Under the pieces are notes generated by a model that saw only the letters and a program-made list of their open reading frames with translations, was not told the DNA's origin and searched no databases. Positions 10,141 through 18,869 of a stretch of DNA of 64,000 bases are shown piece after piece. The stretch's first letter is position 1. Each line of letters opens with the position of its first letter. Source of the DNA: Chitinophaga sp. YR573 (GTDB lineage Bacteria > Bacteroidota > Bacteroidia > Chitinophagales > Chitinophagaceae); NCBI RefSeq assembly GCF_900110995.1, contig NZ_FOJF01000001.1:4686803-4750802 (forward strand), read 5' to 3'. The translations under genes were made by a program, and so were the position numbers.

Positions 10141-10326
10141 TTAATATGACTGATTATCCGGTTTATTAAGATTGTTCATCACAGCTATTAATTCATCTAC
10201 ACTAAAACCATCCTGTGTATTGAGTTCCCATTGTACGACATCTTTTACCGTCACCTTCAATATATAATGGTAATAGTACCTTCTTTTTCTCTTATCAGAA
10301 TAGGTTCTGTTTGATTTTAGTCTCAT
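10141..10326 (-). CDS. Small hypothetical protein (61 aa)
   Basis: Basic small protein (MRLKSNRTYSDKRKRR start, then KVTVKDVVQWELNTQDGFS) of unknown function. Support for expression is a perfect TAnnTTTG element (TATCTTTG, complement of 10332-10339) only a few bases before its ATG. No family recognised. Confidence 0.5.
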   Translation of the reverse strand: MRLKSNRTYSDKRKRRYYYHYILKVTVKDVVQWELNTQDGFSVDELIAVMNNLNKPDNQSY

Positions 10327-10331
10327 TGAAA

Positions 10332-10339
10332 CAAAGATA
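10332..10339 (-). promoter_or_regulatory. TAnnTTTG -7 element of the 61-aa gene
   Basis: TATCTTTG on the minus strand, ending 5 nt before the ATG at 10326, so the transcript would be almost leaderless. Confidence 0.5.
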
Positions 10340-10419
10340 ACACCTGATTTATATTATATTTGAATAAACACACCCTATATCTGTCACATTTGCCCCCCTG
10401 ACAGAAAGTGACTAAACAG

Positions 10420-10427
10420 TAATTTTG
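10420..10427 (+). promoter_or_regulatory. TAnnTTTG -7 element before the DinB-like gene
   Basis: TAATTTTG ending 4 nt before the ATG at 10432; the leader would be at most a few nucleotides. Confidence 0.55.
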
Positions 10428-10431
10428 AGAT

Positions 10432-10875
10432 ATGTTTATTGATATTAGTGACAGAAAAGAACTACTCCGGTTGTTGCTGCGTCTTACACCCGATGCTGTG
10501 CCGCTTTGGGGCAAAATGACTGCACAGGAAATGGTAGAGCATTTAATTAACCAGGTTGAATATACGAACGGTACGAAAATACCTACCTGTGATAGGCCTG
10601 CCGCAGAAGCGTATGAGAGTAAGCAGAGGATGCTTAAGTCTAATGAGGAACTGCCAAAGAATGTATTCCTGGGGGAGCTCCCTGCACTGATCTATCCCGA
10701 TATTGAAACGGCTGTTCATCAACTGATGCAGGCGCTGGATGATTTTGATGCTTATTTTAAAATACCGGGGAATACAGCTATTCATGGTGGATATGGCCCT
10801 ATGGATCACAACGAGTGGTTGATATGGCATGGGAGGCATTTTACGCATCATCTGAAACAGTTTGGTCTATTGTAA
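10432..10875 (+). CDS. DinB-superfamily / DUF1569-like protein
   Basis: 147-aa, probably cytoplasmic, four-helix protein. Features in keeping with the DinB/DUF1569 group are the N-terminal MTAQEMVEHLINQ helix (about 29-41) and the C-terminal HNEWLIWHGRHFTHHLKQFG helix, whose clustered histidines could bind a metal as in DinB-like thiol transferases. The function is otherwise unknown. It is transcribed alone, with a promoter element touching the start codon. Confidence 0.65.
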   Translation: MFIDISDRKELLRLLLRLTPDAVPLWGKMTAQEMVEHLINQVEYTNGTKIPTCDRPAAEAYESKQRMLKSNEELPKNVFLGELPALIYPDIETAVHQLMQALDDFDAYFKIPGNTAIHGGYGPMDHNEWLIWHGRHFTHHLKQFGLL

Positions 10876-10989
10876 AATCCATTATAAAACAATATCGCAG
10901 AATCGGGTTTCTATCCATGTAATTTAAATACAACAAGAAAAAGACAACTATAGTAATTGAGCCCTCTCCTTTATACATTAAAGAAATAT

Positions 10990-10997
10990 TATATTTG
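10990..10997 (+). promoter_or_regulatory. TAnnTTTG -7 element before the 159-aa membrane protein
   Basis: TATATTTG ending 3 nt before the ATG at 11001. This argues against a TTG start at 10995, which would overlap the element. Confidence 0.5.
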
Positions 10998-11000
10998 CTT

Positions 11001-11480
11001 ATGGAAGAGCAAAGCGAATCTATTTTTTCATCGGAATTTGATGATGTACAACCTGTTAAGCGCAGGTGGTTTATATTGCCCTGGTGGATAAGGGCTTTCT
11101 CCTGGTTGTTTCTTTTAGCAGGAGCCTTAGCACCTTTTATTCTGATAGCAGGATTGTTCAGGATTCCGGTAAATCTGAGTTTATATGGCATGAAGTCAAC
11201 GGATCCTGTTTCGGTTGCCGGGTTTTGCCTGATAGTACTTTTTATGGTGAAAGGTATTGCCGCATATGGACTATGGGCTGAAAAGAATTGGGGAATTGTA
11301 ATGGCGCTGGTAGATGGTCTGTTGGGAGTTGTGATCTGTATTGTCTCTATGTTTATTCCCGATCATTCGAATTCAACACAAAGTTTTATCCTTAATTTCA
11401 GACTAGACCTTATTGTGCTGGTTATATATTTAATTAAGTTGTACAGATTAAAAGATCAGTGGGATAAGAGTGGTAAATAA
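11001..11480 (+). CDS. Hypothetical multi-pass membrane protein
   Basis: 159 aa with about four hydrophobic helices (for example WWIRAFSWLFLLAGALAPFI, FCLIVLFMVKGIAAYGLW, GLLGVVICIVSMF). The soluble N-terminus is acidic (MEEQSESIFSSEFDD). No family assigned. I start it at the ATG at 11001 because a TAnnTTTG element lies directly ahead. A strong terminator follows 17 bp after the stop. Confidence 0.65.
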   Translation: MEEQSESIFSSEFDDVQPVKRRWFILPWWIRAFSWLFLLAGALAPFILIAGLFRIPVNLSLYGMKSTDPVSVAGFCLIVLFMVKGIAAYGLWAEKNWGIVMALVDGLLGVVICIVSMFIPDHSNSTQSFILNFRLDLIVLVIYLIKLYRLKDQWDKSGK

Positions 11481-11497
11481 ATTATCCAATGATATAA

Positions 11498-11537
11498 AAA
11501 ATGGAAAATCCGCTATTATTAGCGGATTTTCCATTTT
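11498..11537 (+). terminator. Intrinsic terminator after the membrane protein gene
   Basis: Perfect 17-bp stem (11498-11514 with 11521-11537), loop ATTATT, A-rich 5' side and T-rich 3' side. Confidence 0.85.
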
Positions 11538-11595
11538 AGGCACTCTTTTTTAATGATTCTCCAAAGAAGCCTTAGTATTTAATAAGTTACTGGAC

Positions 11596-11626
11596 TTTTT
11601 AATAAATTTTCAAAAGTTATTAAAAA
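11596..11626. promoter_or_regulatory. 31-bp dyad upstream of the ROK gene (candidate operator)
   Basis: TTTTTAATAA and its exact complement TTATTAAAAA flank TTTT-C-AAAA, giving nearly perfect two-fold symmetry, 56 bp before the ROK start codon. An autoregulatory ROK site is inference. Confidence 0.45.
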
Positions 11627-11681
11627 ATTAACAGAAGTATATTATCTTCAAGAAAGTTTAACAAAACATTGATCCTGGGTA

Positions 11682-12863
11682 ATGGAAGAGAAAAACTTAT
11701 TGTATAAGAACTTAGTTATCAAGGAGCTGTACTTTTCGAAAACGTTTTCATGTGCGGATTTAAGCAGTAGAATCAATAGAAGTCTTCCATTTACAGCCAA
11801 ATTGCTGGCCGAAATGATAGAAGAAGGGGACGTGGTTGAGACAGGATATGCAGCATCTACCGGAGGCAGGAAGCCAATAATATACTCCCTGAGGCCGGAT
11901 ATAATGTTCGTAGTGTCCGTAGCAATGGACCAGTTTGTTACAAGGATCATTATTTCGGATATGCAGGGCAACTATGTCACCGACATCGAAAAATTCGAGT
12001 TGCATTTGCCTAAAGAGCCTCAATGGCTCTGTATACTGACAGAAAAAATTGAAGAAGTTATTCATACATCAGGTCTCAAAAGAGATCGTATAAGGGGGAT
12101 AGGGATAGGCATGCCAGGCTTTGTGGATGCCCGCAAAGGAATCAACTACTCTTTCCAGGAAGCTGGAGAAGACGTCACCAGTTATATTACAGAAAAGACA
12201 GGGATACCTGTATATATAGATAACGACTCCAGTGTGATTGCCCTGGCAGAACTCAAGTTTGGTATAGCCAGGCAGAAGAAAGATGCCATGGTAGTGAATA
12301 TAGGATGGGGGATAGGACTGGGGATGATCGTGAACGGAGAACTATTCAGGGGACATGATGGTTTTGCCGGTGAATTCAGTCATATACCGCTTTTCATGAA
12401 CGGTAAGTTATGCAGTTGTGGTAAAAGTGGCTGTCTTGAAACAGAAACTTCATTACTGATAATAGCCGAAAAGGCCAGACAGGGACTAAAGGATGGGCGC
12501 GCTTCTTTATTAAAACAATTAGCACTGGAAACTTTCGAAGAAGTACATGAAAATATCCTTTTCGCAGCCGTTAGGGGGGACCAGTTTGCAGTAGAACTAT
12601 TATCAGAAGCAGGATATAATATAGGCAGGGGTGTAGCTATTTTAATACATCTCTTCAATCCGGAATTAGTAGTATTGAGCGGAAGGGGATCACTTGCAGG
12701 TAAAATATGGCAGGCGCCTATACAACAGGCAATAAACGAACATTGTATTCCACGACTAGCGTCCAACACAGTGATAGAGGTATCAACTATGGGTTATGAA
12801 GCAGCATTGATAGGAGCCGCAGCTTTAGTTATTGAGCATTATGGAATCGACACTAACATCTAA
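11682..12863 (+). CDS. ROK-family transcriptional regulator (NagC/XylR type)
   Basis: 393 aa. An N-terminal winged helix-turn-helix (about 8-55: LVIKELYFSK, CADLSSRIN, TAKLLAEMIEEG) is fused to a ROK sugar-kinase-fold domain with the ATP-site-like DxGWGIGLGMIVNG region and the zinc motif CSCGKSGCLE near residues 244-254. ROK repressors bind a sugar or sugar-phosphate inducer. The gene lies directly upstream of, and in the same direction as, the second SusCD pair, so it probably controls that uptake system. A dyad lies in its own promoter region. Confidence 0.9.
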   Translation: MEEKNLLYKNLVIKELYFSKTFSCADLSSRINRSLPFTAKLLAEMIEEGDVVETGYAASTGGRKPIIYSLRPDIMFVVSVAMDQFVTRIIISDMQGNYVTDIEKFELHLPKEPQWLCILTEKIEEVIHTSGLKRDRIRGIGIGMPGFVDARKGINYSFQEAGEDVTSYITEKTGIPVYIDNDSSVIALAELKFGIARQKKDAMVVNIGWGIGLGMIVNGELFRGHDGFAGEFSHIPLFMNGKLCSCGKSGCLETETSLLIIAEKARQGLKDGRASLLKQLALETFEEVHENILFAAVRGDQFAVELLSEAGYNIGRGVAILIHLFNPELVVLSGRGSLAGKIWQAPIQQAINEHCIPRLASNTVIEVSTMGYEAALIGAAALVIEHYGIDTNI

Positions 12864-13027
12864 TTAAATCAACCAAATATGAAAACGTAACCGTGAACAT
12901 TAATGGCTGATCAAAAAAAAACCGGATTCTGTTTGCACCAGAACCCGGGGGAAATTTGGTCATCTATCAGAAAACGAGACACTTGGAAAAATGACTGTTT
13001 ACTTTCAAAACCAAACTACACAAAAGT

Positions 13028-16000
13028 ATGGAACTACTTTTACATGGCAAAGTTCGTCTTACCGGACGACTTTTGCCTGCTAAATTGATGCTTCTTCCTA
13101 TCCTTATCCTGGCAACACCTTTGCATCTACATGCAGAAAGCTATTCCCGGAAGATTGCACTCTCCTCTAAAAACATCTCCGCACCTGTAGATATACACGG
13201 ACAGGTAACAAATAAAAATGGAGAACCTGTTGCAGGTGTGAACGTAACGATCGTAGGTACATCCAAAGGTACTATCACCGATGAAAAAGGGAATTTTCAG
13301 ATCCAGGCAGCTGAAGGAGCAGTGCTGGTCTTCTCTTATGTCGGTTATCAGACTACCAAAATCACACTCGGCGCATCTTCTACAGTAAATGTAACATTAC
13401 TGAAAAGTGAAAATGCCATGAATGAAGTAGTGGTGACTGCACTTGGTATCGGCAGACAGAAAAGAGCACTTGGTTATTCACAGGAACAAATTAAAGGCGT
13501 TGAATTAACTCAATCCAATGCACCCAACGTTATCAATGCGTTGAGTGGTAAAATGGCCGGTGTCAATATTACCAGTCCTAATGGAGTAGATGGTGGTAGC
13601 ACCAGAATTATCATAGGTGGAAATAATACAATCACAGGTGATAACCAGCCCCTGATCATTATCGATGGAATGCCCATGGATAATACAATACCTGCTGCTG
13701 CACAGGATGTTACGGCCCCTAAAGACTGGGGTAGTGCTATTAACCTGATCAATCCGCAGGATATTGAAGATATGAGTGTGCTGAAAGGCCCTGCTGCTGC
13801 CGCTTTATATGGCGGTCGTGGTGCGAATGGCGTAATATTGATCACTACTAAAAAAGGTGCCCAACGTAAGGGTTTAGGCGTAGATTATAACTTCGGATAT
13901 AAAGTAGTACAACCATACCGTTATATCAAAATGCAGAATGAATACGGTGCGGGAGGTATGGTATCATTAGATGCTCCTCAGTACCAGACAGATGCTTCCG
14001 GTAACCCGATGCTGACAGACGGATGGGAACAGATGTTCGTGAATCAGAAAACAGGTTCCGGTCCTTTTGGTGTGGCTGTTACAGACCAGGTTAGCTGGAC
14101 AGGCTCCGGTGTATCATGGGGACATAAAATGGATGGTACAAAGATTACCTGGTGGGATGGTACTACAAAAGCAGATGTTCCTCAACCTGATAATGTAAAG
14201 TCTTATTATCAAAATGGTAGTCAGACCACACACAATGTGGCTATTTCCGGTGGGAACGACTGGGGTACTTTACGCGCTTCCTATACAAGAGCAGATAATA
14301 ACTCCATCATTCCAAATTCGAAGTATAACCAGAACTCATTCAATGTAGGTACTGCAATGAAATTGAGCAAAAGAGTGAATGTACAGGTGAATGCTTCCTA
14401 TTTCACAAACGTATATCAGAATGCACCTTCATTAGGAAATACAGAAGGTACATTGCAATCTAATCTCGTTTACGCATATAGCAGGAACTACAGAGGAGCA
14501 GCAGATATTGGTAACTACAAACTGGCTGATGGATCACGCAATAGTTTCACCGGTTTCCCCTGGTATGGTAACGGTTCCGCACAATACCTCTACTGGAATA
14601 CTTATGAACATAATGAGACAGTTACCAGAAGAAAACTGATCGGATCTGCACAGATGAATTATGAAGCCACCGATTTCCTGAATTTAATGGTAAGGGCAAG
14701 TGTGGATGCAAACAACAATGAAGATCTGACGGTTAATAGTCCTACTGATGCTACCGGTACTGTAGGTGGTACATACGGACATGGATTAGTAAGGGATATT
14801 GCCAATAACTACGACTGGCTTGCAACACTGCATAAAGACAATATTTTTAAAGACATCAGCGCCAAATGGTCTGTTGGTGGTACTTTTTATAAAAGATCAA
14901 TGTATGGCATTTCAGGAACGAATAGTCCTTCTGCTTATGCCAATCCTTACCTGACATATTTTGCTAACTATGCCGGTTCTACGCAAACAAGCCAGATTCC
15001 ATCTGAATCATGGTATGATAAAGAACTGAACTCAGTATACAGCTTTTTAAACCTATCCTATAAAAACTATCTTTACCTGGATATCACGGCGCGAAACGAC
15101 TGGTCTTCTACATTACCTAAAACGCAGTGGTCCTATTTCTTCCCATCCTTCTCCGCCAGTTATATCTTTACTGATGCCTTACACATTGATAATTCCGTGT
15201 TGAGCTTTGGTAAGATAAGAGCTGCATGGGCAGAAGGTGCGGTGGATGTCCCTCCCTATATCGTGAATACAGTGTACAGTTCGGCAAGTTTTGCCGGTCA
15301 GCCAACATCAAGTCTGCCATCTGCTTTGCCTGCGATCAACTACAAACCACAGGTGAATAAAACGGCGGACTTTGGTGTTACACTGGGCTTTTTACAGAAC
15401 AGAATCAATTTAGATTACCGGTATTATCGTGGCCGTGCTACCCAGCAATTATTAAATTCTCCACTGCCTATTTCTTCCGGTGTATCCAGCATCATTATCA
15501 ACACAGGTGTACTGGAAAACTCAGGAATGGAAATGATTCTGAGAGCGAGAATTGTTGATCAGAAGAACTTTAAATGGGATGCGAGTTTAAATATGTCCAA
15601 TAACAAGAATCGCCTGTTATCTCTTACAGAAGGAGCCAACCGCGTAGATATGGCTAACATATGGGGCGGTAACGGTAACTACATTTCAGCGGTTGTAGGA
15701 CATGAATTCGGTACCATTATGGGTTACGATTATGTGTATGATTCTAAAACACATAAACCTTTACTGCAGGATGAAGCAATGCTTATGCAGAACTTCGGTG
15801 TGAGCGCAGCAACAGCCGCACAAATGAAAGGTACCATGTATCAGTCGAGCAGCACGATAGTACCTATCGGTAATGCAACACCGAAATTCAGAGGTGGTAT
15901 CACCAATACTTTCACTTTTGGAAAAGGGATTTCAGTAAGCACTTTGATAGACTGGAAAATCGGTGGACAAATATGGAGCGGAACCTATGCTTCTATGATG

Positions 16001-16477
16001 CAACAGGGTACTGCGCCTGAAACATTGAAAGAAAGAGATGGTGGTGGACTTGCGTATACTACTCCGGATGGAACATCTACCAAATGGGGCGTTGTTTTAC
16101 CAGGTGTTTATTCCGATGGAACAGTGAATACCAACGTAGTGCATTATTACTACAAATACATGCAATATGGTGTATGGAGCAGCGGACCTAATGGAAACAA
16201 CTGGATACACAGTACCGGTGTTTTGAATGATACCTGGTATAAATTGAGAGAACTGTCTGTCAATTATGTTATACCTGCCAATATCGTCAAAAAGACAAAG
16301 GCATTCCAGGCACTTTCTGTTTCATTGGTAGGAAGAGATTTGTTCTATCTGTACAGTTCATTACCTGATCACATTAATCCGGAGGGTTCTAATGGTGCTG
16401 GTAATGCACAGGGTATTGAGTTTGCATCCTTACCGGGTGTTCGCTCATTTGGCTTACAGTTAAGAGCGTCATTCTAG
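13028..16477 (+). CDS. SusC/RagA-type TonB-dependent outer membrane transporter
   Basis: 1149-aa outer-membrane importer. Long signal region (about 1-37, hydrophobic LMLLPILILATPL), CarboxypepD_reg-like domain (about 55-125), SusC motif MNEVVVTALGIGRQKRALGY (131-150), and a plug with VINALSGKMAGVNITSP and AALYGGRGANGVILITTKKG. The barrel ends in LQLRASF. The sequence is only distantly similar to the first SusC in this window. Its SusD partner starts 26 bp downstream and a ROK regulator lies upstream; no intact glycosidase is adjacent. The ATG at 13028 is chosen because the signal peptide follows directly. Confidence 0.95.
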   Translation: MELLLHGKVRLTGRLLPAKLMLLPILILATPLHLHAESYSRKIALSSKNISAPVDIHGQVTNKNGEPVAGVNVTIVGTSKGTITDEKGNFQIQAAEGAVLVFSYVGYQTTKITLGASSTVNVTLLKSENAMNEVVVTALGIGRQKRALGYSQEQIKGVELTQSNAPNVINALSGKMAGVNITSPNGVDGGSTRIIIGGNNTITGDNQPLIIIDGMPMDNTIPAAAQDVTAPKDWGSAINLINPQDIEDMSVLKGPAAAALYGGRGANGVILITTKKGAQRKGLGVDYNFGYKVVQPYRYIKMQNEYGAGGMVSLDAPQYQTDASGNPMLTDGWEQMFVNQKTGSGPFGVAVTDQVSWTGSGVSWGHKMDGTKITWWDGTTKADVPQPDNVKSYYQNGSQTTHNVAISGGNDWGTLRASYTRADNNSIIPNSKYNQNSFNVGTAMKLSKRVNVQVNASYFTNVYQNAPSLGNTEGTLQSNLVYAYSRNYRGAADIGNYKLADGSRNSFTGFPWYGNGSAQYLYWNTYEHNETVTRRKLIGSAQMNYEATDFLNLMVRASVDANNNEDLTVNSPTDATGTVGGTYGHGLVRDIANNYDWLATLHKDNIFKDISAKWSVGGTFYKRSMYGISGTNSPSAYANPYLTYFANYAGSTQTSQIPSESWYDKELNSVYSFLNLSYKNYLYLDITARNDWSSTLPKTQWSYFFPSFSASYIFTDALHIDNSVLSFGKIRAAWAEGAVDVPPYIVNTVYSSASFAGQPTSSLPSALPAINYKPQVNKTADFGVTLGFLQNRINLDYRYYRGRATQQLLNSPLPISSGVSSIIINTGVLENSGMEMILRARIVDQKNFKWDASLNMSNNKNRLLSLTEGANRVDMANIWGGNGNYISAVVGHEFGTIMGYDYVYDSKTHKPLLQDEAMLMQNFGVSAATAAQMKGTMYQSSSTIVPIGNATPKFRGGITNTFTFGKGISVSTLIDWKIGGQIWSGTYASMMQQGTAPETLKERDGGGLAYTTPDGTSTKWGVVLPGVYSDGTVNTNVVHYYYKYMQYGVWSSGPNGNNWIHSTGVLNDTWYKLRELSVNYVIPANIVKKTKAFQALSVSLVGRDLFYLYSSLPDHINPEGSNGAGNAQGIEFASLPGVRSFGLQLRASF

Positions 16478-16503
16478 TCATTCACGTAAAAAATCAGACA
16501 ATT

Positions 16504-18111
16504 ATGCCTCGCATATCTATATATTTATTGTTCGGAATGGTTCTTTGCGCTTCCTGCACAAAGAACTTCGAAGAGCTGAATGCTACACATAATGCTCCCT
16601 CTTCAACGACGATTGGTCCGTTGATTAACAGGATCGACAGTTCTCTTTTCCTGGGTAGCACAGAACAGGGATCTATTCATAACGACTATTATTATCCTAT
16701 TACCCAATTAGCAGCTACAACAGCCTTTTCAGCCTTCGTATTATCGAATGGTGTAAATGAGATCTGGAACGGTTATTACAGCACACTGCAGGATATTAAC
16801 CTGGTGCAGGATAAAATAAATGCAGTGTCAGATCAGGAAACCATGAAGAATATACAGGCGGTGTTATACATTTTACGCGCCTATAAAACATTCAGGATGA
16901 CTGACCAGTTCGGGGATATCCCTTATTTTAAAGCGGGAAAAGCCTACACTGGTGATGCAGCCAGCTTCAGGGTGGCTTATGATTCGCAGCAACTGATCTA
17001 CGATTCTTTATTAAGTGACCTTAGCTGGGCGGTGAATAATATTAACACCGCTGCCAGTCCGGTTACCAGTGCGGGAGTTGCTTATCAGACCTTAGGTAGC
17101 TATGAGACCGTGTTGGGTGGAGATATGGCAAAATGGCAAAAGTTCGCCAATTCCCTGCGTCTGCGTTATGCCATGCAGATGGTAGAAAAAGATGCAGCTA
17201 CTGCTACTCCTATTATTCTGGCTGCATTGAATAGCAGTGTCGGATTTTTAGGTGATAATGAAGATATCTGTCTGTGGCCGGCTTCATTAGGCGGCTATGA
17301 TTTAGCATCAAGATGGTATAGCTTTTCTACGGGTGGTACAGGGTTGGTAAGAATGAGCAGCACTATGTGGAACCTGGTATCAAATAATAACACTGATGCA
17401 GGCATCTTTGACCCTCGTGCGAAGCTTTTTGTAGAGCCTAATGCAGCAGGTAACTGGGCGCCTTATACGATAGGTGTAAGTTCAGGTGATAACATCAATG
17501 CATACACATATGCCAGTACAGATCCTACTAATAAAAACGGATGTTTATTTTCTTTGATCAACTGGTACCTGATACGCGATGAGTGGTATATTCCGGAGCT
17601 TATCATGACTTCCGCAGAAGTACATTTCTTAAAAGCAGAAGCATATGCCCGTGGATTAGGTGTAAGTCAGAATATAGCGACTGCTGAAACAGAATACAAC
17701 GCAGGTATCACTGCCTCTGTTAATTTCTGGTATAAGGTAGCAGCGGGTACAAACACTACATCGGAAGACTGGGCGGCAGTAGCACCTTCTGCTCCGACCA
17801 CGCTGGAAATGCAGACTTTTTTAGCCAATTCTAAAGTAGCCTTTACCGGCACAGCTGCGGATGCGATCAGTAAGATTTATGCGCAGGAATGGTTATCGTA
17901 TTTCCGTCAACCATGGCTGGCGTTTAATTTATCGAGAAGAACAGGTAGTACACCTGTTGATGCGAGCAGTAATCCATCAACAACGTATACTACTTTTTAT
18001 CGCCTTCCTTATGCACAGGATGAAGCGGTGAACAATGCAGATAACTATAATGCACAGATCAGTAAGATGGGTGGAAATAACACCAATTACAAAGTTTGGT
18101 GGATGAAGTAA
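16504..18111 (+). CDS. SusD-like lipoprotein (SusD/RagB superfamily)
   Basis: 535-aa surface lipoprotein, lid partner of the preceding SusC. Lipoprotein signal with Cys near residue 18 (MVLCASC), then a SusD_RagB-like helical fold of the SusD-like_2 type (YILRAYKTFRMTDQFGDIPY near 125, TSAEVHFLKAEAYARG near 365, AQEWLSYFRQPWLAFNLSRR near 460). The ligand is unknown. A G.T-rich hairpin with a T run follows. Confidence 0.93.
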   Translation: MPRISIYLLFGMVLCASCTKNFEELNATHNAPSSTTIGPLINRIDSSLFLGSTEQGSIHNDYYYPITQLAATTAFSAFVLSNGVNEIWNGYYSTLQDINLVQDKINAVSDQETMKNIQAVLYILRAYKTFRMTDQFGDIPYFKAGKAYTGDAASFRVAYDSQQLIYDSLLSDLSWAVNNINTAASPVTSAGVAYQTLGSYETVLGGDMAKWQKFANSLRLRYAMQMVEKDAATATPIILAALNSSVGFLGDNEDICLWPASLGGYDLASRWYSFSTGGTGLVRMSSTMWNLVSNNNTDAGIFDPRAKLFVEPNAAGNWAPYTIGVSSGDNINAYTYASTDPTNKNGCLFSLINWYLIRDEWYIPELIMTSAEVHFLKAEAYARGLGVSQNIATAETEYNAGITASVNFWYKVAAGTNTTSEDWAAVAPSAPTTLEMQTFLANSKVAFTGTAADAISKIYAQEWLSYFRQPWLAFNLSRRTGSTPVDASSNPSTTYTTFYRLPYAQDEAVNNADNYNAQISKMGGNNTNYKVWWMK

Positions 18112-18132
18112 AAAACGGGCAATGGAAGATAG

Positions 18133-18166
18133 GGGGTTGTCTCAATACCATGAGGCAGCCCCTTTT
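18133..18166 (+). terminator. Terminator after the ROK-SusC-SusD operon
   Basis: 12-bp stem (18133-18144 with 18151-18162) including two G.U pairs, loop ATACCA, followed by TTTT. Confidence 0.7.
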
Positions 18167-18170
18167 AATG

Positions 18171-18191
18171 CTACAGAATTTACTCAGATTT
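18171..18191 (+). repeat. 21-bp direct repeat, copy 1
   Basis: Begins CTACAGAATTTACTC and ends AGATTT; identical over 21 bp to 18832-18852. This copy ends 36 nt before the HD-domain gene start. Confidence 0.7.
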
Positions 18192-18227
18192 GACATGGAT
18201 ATTTGTTAACACATCGTCATTTGAGTT

Positions 18228-18824
18228 ATGGATCTTGTCTTTACAGAAAATCTTGTCAAAGAATATGTTACGGATCTTTTTGCCCGCTTAACCTCCCCTT
18301 ATCTGATCTATCATAATCTTACACATACAGAGAATGTAGTTATACACGCCAAAGAAATTACAAGGTATTACCAGTTAGGTGAGCGGGCAGCGTTCATCGT
18401 AAATGTAGCTGCCTGGTTTCATGATACTGGTCATCTTGTTGCCGAAATGAATATACATGAAGAAGCTGGCGTACATATTATGGAATCATTTCTGGAAAGA
18501 GAGAATATTAACGATGAACTGATAGCGCTTATTGCTGAATGTATCATGGCAACTAAGTATCCTACAAATCCTAAAAAACTGATGGAAGGAATTATATGTG
18601 ATGCGGATACCTATCATTTCGGAACAAAATATTTTGAAACAACAGATGATCAGGTGAGAAAGGAAATGGAACTGAGGATGCATACACAATTCCCTCACTG
18701 GTATGAGAATACTTTACAGTTGCTGAAGGAGCATCGTTTCTTCACTTCTTATTGCCGTAGTCAACTGGCTGCAGGTAAAGAGCAAAACATCCATTACCTG
18801 GAAGAAAAGATCAAATCCCGTTAA
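18228..18824 (+). CDS. HD-domain metal-dependent phosphohydrolase
   Basis: 198-aa cytoplasmic protein with the HD signature: YHNLTHTENV (His29/His33), the HD pair in WFHDTGHL (His65-Asp66) and a distal Asp in CDADTYHFG (about 123-131). These place it with HD hydrolases that cleave nucleotides or similar phosphoesters; the substrate is unknown. It lies between two identical 21-bp repeats and just upstream of a PAP2 phosphatase gene in the same direction. Confidence 0.85.
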   Translation: MDLVFTENLVKEYVTDLFARLTSPYLIYHNLTHTENVVIHAKEITRYYQLGERAAFIVNVAAWFHDTGHLVAEMNIHEEAGVHIMESFLERENINDELIALIAECIMATKYPTNPKKLMEGIICDADTYHFGTKYFETTDDQVRKEMELRMHTQFPHWYENTLQLLKEHRFFTSYCRSQLAAGKEQNIHYLEEKIKSR

Positions 18825-18831
18825 ATTATTA

Positions 18832-18852
18832 CTACAGAATTTACTCAGATTT
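18832..18852 (+). repeat. 21-bp direct repeat, copy 2
   Basis: Exact copy of 18171-18191, ending 17 nt before the PAP2 start codon. Confidence 0.7.
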
Positions 18853-18869
18853 CAGATGCATTTTTAAAG

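Noticed and set aside
12903..13088. 61-aa frame overlapping the start of the second SusC
   Set aside because: Out of frame with SusC, no promoter or ribosome-binding evidence; the SusC signal peptide frame explains the DNA.
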